Assembly (NCBI GenBank): GCA_015904055.1
Contig: JABMDE010000073.1
Location: 35,790-41,678 of the forward strand
Direction: 5' to 3'
Length of the DNA: 5,889 bases
Source: Nitrospira sp.
GTDB taxonomy: Bacteria; Nitrospirota; Nitrospiria; Nitrospirales; Nitrospiraceae
Below, in pieces: positions 1-4,781 of this stretch. Each line of letters opens with the position of its first letter. Position 1 is the first letter of the stretch. The position numbers were made by a program, and so were the translations under genes. The notes under the pieces were generated by a model, which searched no databases, was not told the DNA's origin, and saw only the letters and a list, made by a program, of their open reading frames with translations.

Positions 1-903
1 CTTGCCGTCTGTGCGTAACAACAGATAGGAAAACTTCAACGCATCTTTGATAAAACCGACCTCATCATCAATCTGCTGAATCACTGTGGGCGGATCCCAA
101 GCCCGCTCTTCGTGACACCAATCGTAGGGGTTCACCAGGGCCGGACAACTGTTTTCATGCAGGCACGGACTAAAAACGGTGCAGCGTTTCTCCTGGAGCA
201 ATCGATCGCGTACGTGATGCAACGCCCGCGAGGTCTCCCGCAAAGCCGGTTCTAGAATCATCATCGTGCCAGATGGGGCGAGCAGCGACAGCGCTTCCGC
301 CATGAAATTGGTCCGAGCCGCAATGGGATCTTTCGCTCCCACATAGAGCTCATTCAGGCTATTGGCCAGGATAATGAGATCGAACGGAGCACGGGGGCGG
401 ACCTGCGTCGACCAGGCAGCCTGTTCGAGATCTCCTTCGTGGCGCTGGAAACTTGCCGTCGTGATACCGGCTGTACGGCAGTATCGGATCCACAGCTGAT
501 TCGCTTGTCCAAGCGCAGCCGGCGAGCTATCGACGGCGACCACCGTCAACGCACCGGTATGCTTCTTGTGATGCCACCAGTCGAGCGCAGCCAGCGATCC
601 GGTGCCAGGCCCGGAGCCCAAATCCAACACCGAGAATCGCTCTTGCCGCGGATCTGTCGGCATTTCGTCGAGCAAGATCTGAATCTTCGATAGATTTACC
701 GGCACGAAATAGCTGAGATACGCCATGACCGCCGCCGGGTCTTCAAGATAAGAACGACTCAGTTCTGTACGTTCCTTTGTGAAGAGCCGCGAGAGATCAA
801 TCACGACCTGTGCAAGCCGTGATTGCGGAAGACCCTCGGTCTCCACAAGTCGATGAATAGTGTCGAGCACTAACGGGGAAACCCTGGCGTTGTGACGTTG
901 CAT
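1..903 (-). CDS. Rsm22/METTL17-family SAM-dependent methyltransferase-like protein (partial, C-terminus beyond window)
   Basis: The reading frame runs 301 codons from the ATG at 903 to the window edge without a stop. It has a class I SAM-methyltransferase core: motif I LDLGSGPGTGSLA (residues 93-105), an acidic residue after strand 2 (VAVDSS, D125), the motif FDLIILANSLNEL (174-186) and an LEPA strand (217-220). A cysteine cluster follows: C247, C253 and C263 in SPCLHENSC and DWCHEE. This combination is the signature of the Rsm22 family, which acts on the small ribosomal subunit; in the mitochondrial member METTL17 such cysteines bind a 4Fe-4S cluster. A fourth ligand would be expected beyond the window edge. 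Whether the bacterial proteins methylate anything is not settled. An in-frame TGA lies six codons upstream and there is no other ATG, so the start is well fixed. There is no Shine-Dalgarno beyond a weak AGGG touching the start. The gene is divergent from the 82-residue gene. Confidence 0.85.
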   Translation of the reverse strand, partial: MQRHNARVSPLVLDTIHRLVETEGLPQSRLAQVVIDLSRLFTKERTELSRSYLEDPAAVMAYLSYFVPVNLSKIQILLDEMPTDPRQERFSVLDLGSGPGTGSLAALDWWHHKKHTGALTVVAVDSSPAALGQANQLWIRYCRTAGITTASFQRHEGDLEQAAWSTQVRPRAPFDLIILANSLNELYVGAKDPIAARTNFMAEALSLLAPSGTMMILEPALRETSRALHHVRDRLLQEKRCTVFSPCLHENSCPALVNPYDWCHEERAWDPPTVIQQIDDEVGFIKDALKFSYLLLRTDGK

Positions 904-939
904 GGCCCTAGTGTATGCTCACGTCATCATGGAGGACAA
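904..939 (-). promoter_or_regulatory. Candidate promoter of the Rsm22-family gene, possibly leaderless
   Basis: On the minus strand, TTGTCC (939-934, 4 of 6 matches to TTGACA) lies 18 bases before TACACT (915-910, 4 of 6 matches to TATAAT). The A of the ATG at 903 is seven bases after the -10 hexamer, which is where transcription would normally begin. The mRNA would therefore have no leader, which agrees with the absence of a usable Shine-Dalgarno. The region overlaps the Shine-Dalgarno and leader of the divergent gene. This is a prediction from pattern only. Confidence 0.4.
931..935 (+). promoter_or_regulatory. Shine-Dalgarno GGAGG deciding the start at 942
   Basis: GGAGG lies six bases before ATG 942, an ideal spacing. 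An in-frame ATG at 915 would put this site inside the coding region and has no ribosome site of its own, so 942 is the preferred start. Confidence 0.75.
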
Positions 940-941
940 CT

Positions 942-1190
942 ATGACGGATGATATCCTGAAGGCTTACAAAGAAGTCGAATCGGCTGTGGAACGCTATAT
1001 CAAGCTGCTGCACGAACACGTCACGATGTTACAGAACGTGGAGCCACCCGGTTCCGACAAGGTCGTGCGCATGTCTGCAGGGTCAAAGGCCATGACAGAC
1101 AGTGCATCGATCTATCTGTCCTATGCGAAATACGTGGCCTACGGCATGCCGGAAAGCGAGGAAATGGTCGAGGACGAGATCCAAGGATAG
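942..1190 (+). CDS. Small acidic protein of unknown function (82 aa)
   Basis: I do not recognise this protein. It starts MTDDILKAYKEVESAVERY, looks largely alpha-helical in its first 30 residues, and has a strongly acidic C-terminus (PESEEMVEDEIQG). It has no cysteine, no signal peptide and no membrane segment, so it is probably a soluble cytoplasmic protein. A well-placed GGAGG fixes the start at 942 and supports that it is translated. It is divergent from the Rsm22-family gene with only 38 bases between starts, and convergent with porA; the hairpin at 1255-1300 probably ends its transcript. The frame on the opposite strand across the same bases has no ribosome site and is judged spurious. 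The nucleotide order looks like its neighbours, with no sign of recent transfer. Confidence 0.65.
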   Translation: MTDDILKAYKEVESAVERYIKLLHEHVTMLQNVEPPGSDKVVRMSAGSKAMTDSASIYLSYAKYVAYGMPESEEMVEDEIQG

Positions 1191-1254
1191 CGCGTCGTTC
1201 ATTGGAGGTCTTTGAGATACGATTCACGAACGACGAGATACCGCGGCGCGGCAT

Positions 1255-1300
1255 AAACACAAAGGGCCTGTCCGGTACACCGGACAGGCCCTTTGTGTTT
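1255..1300. terminator. Bidirectional intrinsic terminator between convergent genes
   Basis: A perfect 18-base-pair inverted repeat (1258-1275 with 1280-1297) closes a four-base loop TACA. Three more A-T pairs extend it to 21 pairs (1255-1257 with 1298-1300). The stem is GC-rich near the loop and the T-rich side reads TTTGTGTTTTC on the plus strand. On the minus strand the tail is GTGTTTATG, a shorter T run. It sits 64 bases after the stop of the 82-residue gene and 16 bases after the stop of porA, so it can serve both. Confidence 0.9.
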
Positions 1301-1316
1301 TCGTTTGAGCGCGCCG

Positions 1317-2651
1317 TTAGATACTGCGCATGAATTGCGCGACTTCTTCCGGATTGACCGCGCCGCCCATGATCTGCGACATCGCCACGTTGGTGGACTT
1401 CTTACCGGTCAGACCGGACTCGACTTCGTCCACGATCAATTCCACCGGCATCGACTGACCACCGTACACGCGCGGGCCGCCGATGATCTTCGCCTTGGAG
1501 AACCCGTAGATCGCAGTCGCCACTTCTTTCGCCAGCCATCCGACGTAATTGAATTCCGGCACAACAATGAGCTTAGCCTTTCCACAGAGTTCGCGCAGCT
1601 CCTTCGTCGGGAACGGACGGAGTGAACGCACCTTGATCAATCCGACGTTCAACCCTTTTTCTTTACAGAGACGCACGGCTTCGCGCGACTGTGCCGCTGC
1701 GCTACCGGATGCGATGATGATCGCATCAGCGCCTTCGACATTCTCAGCCGTGAGCAAGCCACCCATGTACTGATTGATGTACTTGCGCGAACGTTCAACC
1801 GCCGCCCAGACTTCCTGCTGCCAGACTGCATGGATGTTGTACGCCATGAAGTTCGACTTCTGAACCGGGGCGTCGCGGGATAGCCGGGCGGGAGGATTCT
1901 CCGCATCCAACACGGGCACGGCTCCACGCCACGCTTCACGCGGCGGCAGCTTGATCCCTCGATCCTGCATCCGCACATAGCCGCGCGCATGGGTCACGAA
2001 GAAACCGTCGCAGCATACACCGACCGGCAAGGTCACGTCATTCTTTTCACTGATGGTAAAACCGGCCATCGTGAAGTCGAACATGTCCTGCTGGTTTTCA
2101 GCGTGGAATACGATCATGCCGCAGTTCAGCAGGTAGGAAACCTCGATGTTGTCCGGCTGAATGGCAAGCGGCGCGTTGACCACACGGCAGGTGAACATCG
2201 CGACAACCGGCAACCGATGTCCCGGCCAAGAGGCGATGCCTTCGAGGCCACGCAATGTGCCTGGGCCTGCCGTGGCCGTGTAACAACGGACACCCGAACG
2301 GGAGCCACCTGCGATGGCCGCCATGACGCCGACTTCTTCTTCACCGCGATAATATTCCTTCACATAGCCTTCACCATAGAGCACCCCGACAAGCTGCATC
2401 GTTTCGCTCTGCGGAGTAATCGGATAGGCGATGGCCAAGTCCACGTTTGAGCGGCGGACGGCTTCTTTTGCCGCTTCGCTGCCGGTGATGAATTCTTTCG
2501 TCCGCGGCGCTTCGTGGAACATGTATTCCGGCGTCACGATTTTTTGCCGCTTCGCCTCGGCATGCGGATCTTTCTTGGCTGCGCTCGCTGGAGCCGCCAC
2601 GCTGGTAATCGGGTCGCCTTGCGGATTCGTTTTGACTTCAGTTTCGCTCAT
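1317..2651 (-). CDS. porA: 2-oxoacid:ferredoxin oxidoreductase, alpha subunit (pyruvate type likely)
   Basis: This is the alpha subunit of a thiamine-diphosphate enzyme that interconverts pyruvate (or 2-oxoglutarate) with the acyl-CoA and CO2 using ferredoxin. The POR N-terminal domain shows AYPITPQSE (75-83), an acidic stretch EEE (104-106) at the place of the usual ESE, and TATAGPGT (125-132). The second domain starts around residue 305 and has KVRSLRPFP (340-348). The length of 444 residues is somewhat long for the family because of about 50 extra N-terminal residues rich in Ala, Lys and Glu. The ATG at 2651 is supported by AAGGGG seven bases upstream, while an internal Met at residue 44 has no good site. 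The gene follows porD by 42 bases in one operon. The order E-D-A matches the Hydrogenobacter thermophilus por operon, which favours pyruvate as substrate, but the sequence alone does not fix this. No beta (TPP-binding) or gamma gene follows. Confidence 0.92.
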   Translation of the reverse strand: MSETEVKTNPQGDPITSVAAPASAAKKDPHAEAKRQKIVTPEYMFHEAPRTKEFITGSEAAKEAVRRSNVDLAIAYPITPQSETMQLVGVLYGEGYVKEYYRGEEEVGVMAAIAGGSRSGVRCYTATAGPGTLRGLEGIASWPGHRLPVVAMFTCRVVNAPLAIQPDNIEVSYLLNCGMIVFHAENQQDMFDFTMAGFTISEKNDVTLPVGVCCDGFFVTHARGYVRMQDRGIKLPPREAWRGAVPVLDAENPPARLSRDAPVQKSNFMAYNIHAVWQQEVWAAVERSRKYINQYMGGLLTAENVEGADAIIIASGSAAAQSREAVRLCKEKGLNVGLIKVRSLRPFPTKELRELCGKAKLIVVPEFNYVGWLAKEVATAIYGFSKAKIIGGPRVYGGQSMPVELIVDEVESGLTGKKSTNVAMSQIMGGAVNPEEVAQFMRSI

Positions 2652-2693
2652 GATTGCACCCCTTGGCTCGCTTGGGCCTATCTATGCCCAGTC

Positions 2694-3464
2694 TTATCCT
2701 TCTCGCTTCATCTGCTCGGGGCTGTGCCCGAACATCGCTGCGCTGCCGCTTCCACCCGGTGTCGGCGCGAATTCCATAGGATTCGCATGTGTCTTGCCAC
2801 CGTGGACTTTCGATTGTGTTCCGGTAAACCGGACATTCTCACCATTCTCCGGAAGCTTGATACCCATCTCCTCACGCACTTTCTTGAAGATCTGCGCGAC
2901 ACGCTTGATCTTGAGGGTATCGGAATCCCGAATTGTAAGCATGGCGTCTTCATGGCCCTGTTCGGCACAAATGGCCATGGTACAGCAATTCGTCCCTGCC
3001 CGGATCATCTTGAGCGTCAAATTCGCGTAGTGGCAATGCACCCCGATGAAAATACAGGCTTCGATCTTGTTGCCCCAGATGGTCAGATTCGGATGGTTGG
3101 GGTTGATCACTTCTTCCGGGTCGATTTTCGGATATTTCGGCCGGTAGTCCGGCATCGGAATAATCATGACCTGGGGAATCTGCGCGGCGATCTCCAATGT
3201 CGCTTTGGCCTTTTCGACTGCGTGATCGTTCCAAGCCCAAAGCAGCAGCGGTCCCGGGAAAATGGTGGCATTCGGACTGGTGAGCATCTTACGCGCCATC
3301 TCTTCGATGACTTTTTCTTCATTCGGTTCAAGCAATCCGTAAAACAGTCCTTGGCCCGGGTCCGGGAGCGATACGCCTAACTGCGCAGCTGACGGAGGAT
3401 GAAACCCGGCCGGCCCTGGCACAATGATCCGTTCTCTGGTGTCCTGTGTTGTTGCCACGCCCAT
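2694..3464 (-). CDS. porD: 2-oxoacid:ferredoxin oxidoreductase, delta-type subunit (PorD/ForD of five-subunit enzymes)
   Basis: The protein has 256 residues from ATG 3464 and about the mass of the delta subunit in Hydrogenobacter five-subunit enzymes. It has no CxxCxxCxxxCP ferredoxin motif, unlike the delta subunit of common four-subunit POR. The middle (about 65-175) looks like an alternating alpha/beta domain, with PGPLLLWAWNDHAVEKAK and later IEACIFIGVHCHYANLTLK, and resembles the CO dehydrogenase/acetyl-CoA synthase epsilon (CdhB) family. From memory such proteins are often labelled 'carbon monoxide dehydrogenase beta subunit family'. Cysteines C137, C144, C160, C161, C166 and histidines H143, H145, H171 cluster there and could bind a metal or cofactor. 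The tail from about 210 is Gly-, Pro- and Ser-rich and probably flexible. The start could also be GTG 3479, which abuts the porE stop, or GTG 3458; AGGAAAGGGG best serves 3464 or 3458. The assignment rests mainly on size, position before porA and fold likeness. Confidence 0.72.
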   Translation of the reverse strand: MGVATTQDTRERIIVPGPAGFHPPSAAQLGVSLPDPGQGLFYGLLEPNEEKVIEEMARKMLTSPNATIFPGPLLLWAWNDHAVEKAKATLEIAAQIPQVMIIPMPDYRPKYPKIDPEEVINPNHPNLTIWGNKIEACIFIGVHCHYANLTLKMIRAGTNCCTMAICAEQGHEDAMLTIRDSDTLKIKRVAQIFKKVREEMGIKLPENGENVRFTGTQSKVHGGKTHANPMEFAPTPGGSGSAAMFGHSPEQMKREG

Positions 3465-3479
3465 TCCCCTTTCCTGCAC

Positions 3480-3578
3480 TTATCCGACGACTGGACTTGC
3501 CAAAACGGCCGTCGTGCGATATTCTTTCGGCATGAACTTCTCGAAACCGTTTGAAAACTTCACATAATCGAGACTCAT
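3480..3578 (-). CDS. porE: Micro-protein of the POR operon (PorE-like, 32 aa)
   Basis: A 32-codon frame begins at ATG 3578, six bases after a perfect AGGAGG (3590-3585), and ends with TAA at 3482-3480. That stop directly touches the first possible GTG of porD, so translation is probably coupled. The peptide has no membrane segment or cysteine. Its core is a mixed aromatic and charged stretch, SNGFEKFMPKEYR (residues 9-21), followed by a short hydrophobic tail. In Hydrogenobacter thermophilus the por operon begins with a small fifth gene, porE, placed before porD and porA; the position here is the same, so I infer the same role as a small accessory subunit. I cannot confirm sequence likeness. 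It is short enough to be missed by automatic gene callers. The alternative is a leader peptide, but it has no run of one amino acid and no attenuator-like hairpin follows. Confidence 0.65.
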   Translation of the reverse strand: MSLDYVKFSNGFEKFMPKEYRTTAVLASPVVG

Positions 3579-3584
3579 CAGGCA

Positions 3585-3590
3585 CCTCCT
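3585..3590 (-). promoter_or_regulatory. Strong Shine-Dalgarno AGGAGG of porE
   Basis: On the minus strand AGGAGG lies six bases before ATG 3578. It is the best ribosome site in the window and is the main evidence that the 32-codon frame is translated. Confidence 0.8.
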
Positions 3591-3709
3591 ATGTCACTTC
3601 AGGGGCAGTCATTATTCGATTGCAACGCAACCGCATGAAACGAAGAAACCAAGGAAACGAAGAGGATGGATGATGTGGACCGAATCAATCCGCCACTCGC
3701 GTCTCGACC

Positions 3710-3739
3710 ATCCTAACAAAGCTGAAAAAAGACTGTCAA
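3710..3739 (-). promoter_or_regulatory. Candidate sigma70-type promoter of the por operon
   Basis: The minus strand reads a perfect TTGACA (3739-3734), an 18-base T-rich spacer, then TAGGAT (3715-3710, 4 of 6 matches to TATAAT). Transcription would begin near 3703, giving a leader of about 125 bases before porE. The leader contains a pyrimidine-rich stretch with repeated GTTTC words (about 3637-3662). The surrounding AT-rich bases 3720-3760 support a promoter zone. Confidence 0.5.
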
Positions 3740-3938
3740 TCTTATATATCTTCCCCCAGATTCGACCACTACAGACCCAATAGATATGTTGATACTATAA
3801 CGTCCTGAAATTCAACACAACTTTTCAGAAGGCCCAGGGTATCCGAAAGAAGGCCTAGGGCTGGCCAGACGAATAGGCCATTCGCCCCAAACTGTTTCTT
3901 GATGATGCGCACTGATCGAGAAACCGTCCGAAACTCTG

Positions 3939-3954
3939 CATGATAAATTTCATG
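3939..3954. promoter_or_regulatory. Imperfect palindrome, possible operator
   Basis: CATGA-N6-TCATG forms a 16-base dyad with five perfect outer pairs. It ends eight bases before the -35 hexamer of the next gene's candidate promoter, a place where a dimeric regulator could bind. No known regulator is recognised and a chance dyad of this size is quite possible. Confidence 0.2.
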
Positions 3955-3961
3955 ACAGCAA

Positions 3962-3990
3962 TTGCCGATCCACCGCAATCCGTTTACACT
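3962..3990 (+). promoter_or_regulatory. Candidate promoter of the MetV-like gene, possibly leaderless
   Basis: TTGCCG (3962-3967, 4 of 6) lies 17 bases before TACACT (3985-3990, 4 of 6). The ATG at 3999 begins nine bases after the last base of the -10 hexamer. There is no purine-rich ribosome site between them, so the transcript would have at most about two bases of leader. The same TACACT hexamer stands before the Rsm22-family gene. Confidence 0.4.
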
Positions 3991-3998
3991 GTCTCCCT

Positions 3999-4247
3999 AT
4001 GCCTCTTCGTGTACTCATACCCGGTGAAGATGACACAGGCACGCACGTCGGCGGCGTGCATAAGCGGCCCCCGATCCCTGACGACTCGCTCAAGGCCGAA
4101 TGCCCGAAGTTTATGGCACACGGTCCTTGCGGCGGCGTTCGGAAAGGCGGGCTCTGCGAAGTCTACCCGGAGATGAAATGCCCCTGGATCTCTCTATACA
4201 TCGAATTAGAAAAAATTGGCCAGACCGAATGGATGAAACAAGTATAG
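3999..4247 (+). CDS. Free-standing methylenetetrahydrofolate reductase C-terminal (MetV-like) domain protein (82 aa)
   Basis: From residue 31 onward the protein matches the MTHFR_C family pattern: ECPKFMAHGPCGG (34-46), GLCEVYP (51-57), then C61-P-W63 and an aromatic/acidic end. The four cysteines C35, C44, C53 and C61 are spaced CX8CX8CX7C and probably bind an iron-sulfur cluster or zinc. In acetogens a similar domain is the MetV partner of the reductase MetF; in other bacteria it is fused to MetF. Here it stands alone, with about 30 residues of unrelated N-terminus (MPLRVLIPGEDD), and no MetF catalytic domain is nearby. It may be a partner of a MetF coded elsewhere, or an electron-carrier domain with another partner. 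The start at 3999 lacks a Shine-Dalgarno but is the one placed just after a candidate -10. The gene is followed after 19 bases by queF. Confidence 0.75.
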   Translation: MPLRVLIPGEDDTGTHVGGVHKRPPIPDDSLKAECPKFMAHGPCGGVRKGGLCEVYPEMKCPWISLYIELEKIGQTEWMKQV

Positions 4248-4250
4248 GAA

Positions 4251-4281
4251 ACGTGAGGCGTGAACCGTGAAACGTGAAACG
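4251..4281 (+). repeat. Tandem heptamer array (about 4.4 units) overlapping the queF start
   Basis: Four back-to-back seven-base units share the pattern NCGTGAR (4251-4257, 4258-4264, 4265-4271, 4272-4278) and a fifth begins at 4279. Only the first base and the last base vary between units. The array lies in the 19-base gap after the MetV-like gene and continues into the first codons of queF. Its reverse complement reads like the TTCACGT-type repeats I associate with Nitrospira intergenic regions, but that link is from memory. Confidence 0.7.
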
Positions 4282-4683
4282 AGCGGAAGAAAACAAAGAA
4301 CGACAAAGCTAGGCTATAACGAGCGACATGCAAAGAGTGGCATAACTTCAACCCTGCCCAGCATCGAAACATTTCCCAATCAGTACAAAGGCTACGAGAT
4401 CACGATCGAGATTCCCGAATACACAGCAATCTGCCCCAAAACCAACCTGCCGGACTTCGGTACGATCACGCTGCACTATAGGCCGGATAAAGAGTGCCTT
4501 GAGCTGAAATCGCTCAAGATGTACATCCACGCCTATCGCAACCTCGGCATCTTCTACGAGAACGCCGTGAACCGAATCTTACAGGACATCGTCACGGCTT
4601 GCCGACCGGTCTGGGCCAAAGTCACCGGCACCTTTGCGGCGCGTGGAGGGCTCTCAAGCAAGATTGAAGCACGATACCCCTGA
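4267..4683 (+). CDS. queF: NADPH-dependent 7-cyano-7-deazaguanine (preQ0) reductase
   Basis: This enzyme reduces the nitrile of preQ0 to the amine preQ1 in the synthesis of the tRNA base queuosine. The 138-residue length fits the small, unimodular (type I) QueF. The catalytic cysteine is C56 in AICPKTNLPDFG (54-65), with D63 as the proton donor. The QueF motif ELKSLKMY (79-86) binds NADPH, and FYE (96-98) supplies the substrate glutamate E98; Tyr replaces the His seen in Bacillus at this place. The C-terminal ARGGLSSKI (125-133) fits the family. The start is unusual: GTG 4267 is the only standard start codon after the upstream in-frame TGA (4261-4263) that keeps the family-like KLGYNERHAKSGI segment. 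It lies inside a heptamer repeat, which also gives GAGG (4255-4258) eight bases upstream. The first ten residues (MKRETSGRKQ) are basic and repeat-derived. Confidence 0.93.
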   Translation: MKRETSGRKQRTTKLGYNERHAKSGITSTLPSIETFPNQYKGYEITIEIPEYTAICPKTNLPDFGTITLHYRPDKECLELKSLKMYIHAYRNLGIFYENAVNRILQDIVTACRPVWAKVTGTFAARGGLSSKIEARYP

Positions 4684-4686
4684 ATC

Positions 4687-4714
4687 CGTTATTCGCGAAT
4701 CGTCACCCGTCAAT
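4687..4714. repeat. Degenerate heptamer array, CGTCATT-like orientation
   Basis: Right after the queF stop, four successive seven-base blocks each begin with CG: CGTTATT, CGCGAAT, CGTCACC and CGTCAAT. They fit a decayed consensus near CGTCATT, which is the reverse complement of the AATGACG units found at 4744-4764. The centre also contains the perfect palindrome ATTCGCGAAT (4691-4700). No T-run follows, so it is not a normal terminator. Confidence 0.4.
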
Positions 4715-4743
4715 TGGATCGGAGCACGATTGTCCCTCTTCCG

Positions 4744-4764
4744 AATCATGAATGACCAATGACG
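4744..4764. repeat. Heptamer array, AATGACG orientation, before apaH
   Basis: Three contiguous seven-base units read AATCATG, AATGACC and AATGACG. They are in inverted orientation to the blocks at 4687-4714, so the two arrays flank a 29-base centre. One of the units supplies an ATG at 4752 in frame with apaH. Confidence 0.45.
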
Positions 4765-4781
4765 ATAGACATCTTCTCTCT

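Larger units (their letters stand above)
3591..3998. other. Divergent intergenic region between porE and the MetV-like gene
   Basis: About 400 bases without a convincing gene. The por-side part (3591-3740) is the operon leader and promoter. The centre (3740-3960) is AT-richer than the coding regions. It contains a 13-base near-direct repeat, AGAAGGCCCAGGG (3827-3839) and AGAAGGCCTAGGG (3848-3860), 21 bases apart; a small inverted repeat CGAAT-N5-ATTCG (3870-3884); and an imperfect palindrome (3939-3954). A 69-codon minus-strand frame at 3769-3978 has no ribosome site or recognisable motif and is not called. No RNA gene is evident. Confidence 0.6.

Noticed and set aside
915..941. Upstream ATG giving a 91-residue version of the small acidic protein
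   Set aside because: No ribosome site for 915, and the ideal GGAGG at 931-935 would then be inside the gene.
1193..1235. Inverted repeat CGTCGTTC / GAACGACG after the 82-residue gene as a terminator
   Set aside because: Only eight pairs around a 27-base loop and no T-run; the hairpin at 1255-1300 is far better.
2431..3380. Long open plus-strand frames (up to 288 codons) opposite porD and porA
   Set aside because: They lie antisense to well-supported genes, have no ribosome sites or recognisable motifs, and have the Arg/His/Cys-rich composition typical of shadow frames in GC-rich coding DNA.
3769..3978. 69-codon minus-strand frame in the divergent spacer
   Set aside because: No ribosome site, no family pattern, and it overlaps the promoter zone of the MetV-like gene. 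It would also sit alone before the por promoter.
4251..4764. Heptamer arrays as a CRISPR
   Set aside because: Units are seven bases with no spacers, and no cas genes are present.
4752..4781. Ten extra N-terminal residues of ApaH from ATG 4752
   Set aside because: They come from the heptamer repeat, and family members begin at the MATYxIGD position; not fully excluded because neither start has a Shine-Dalgarno.
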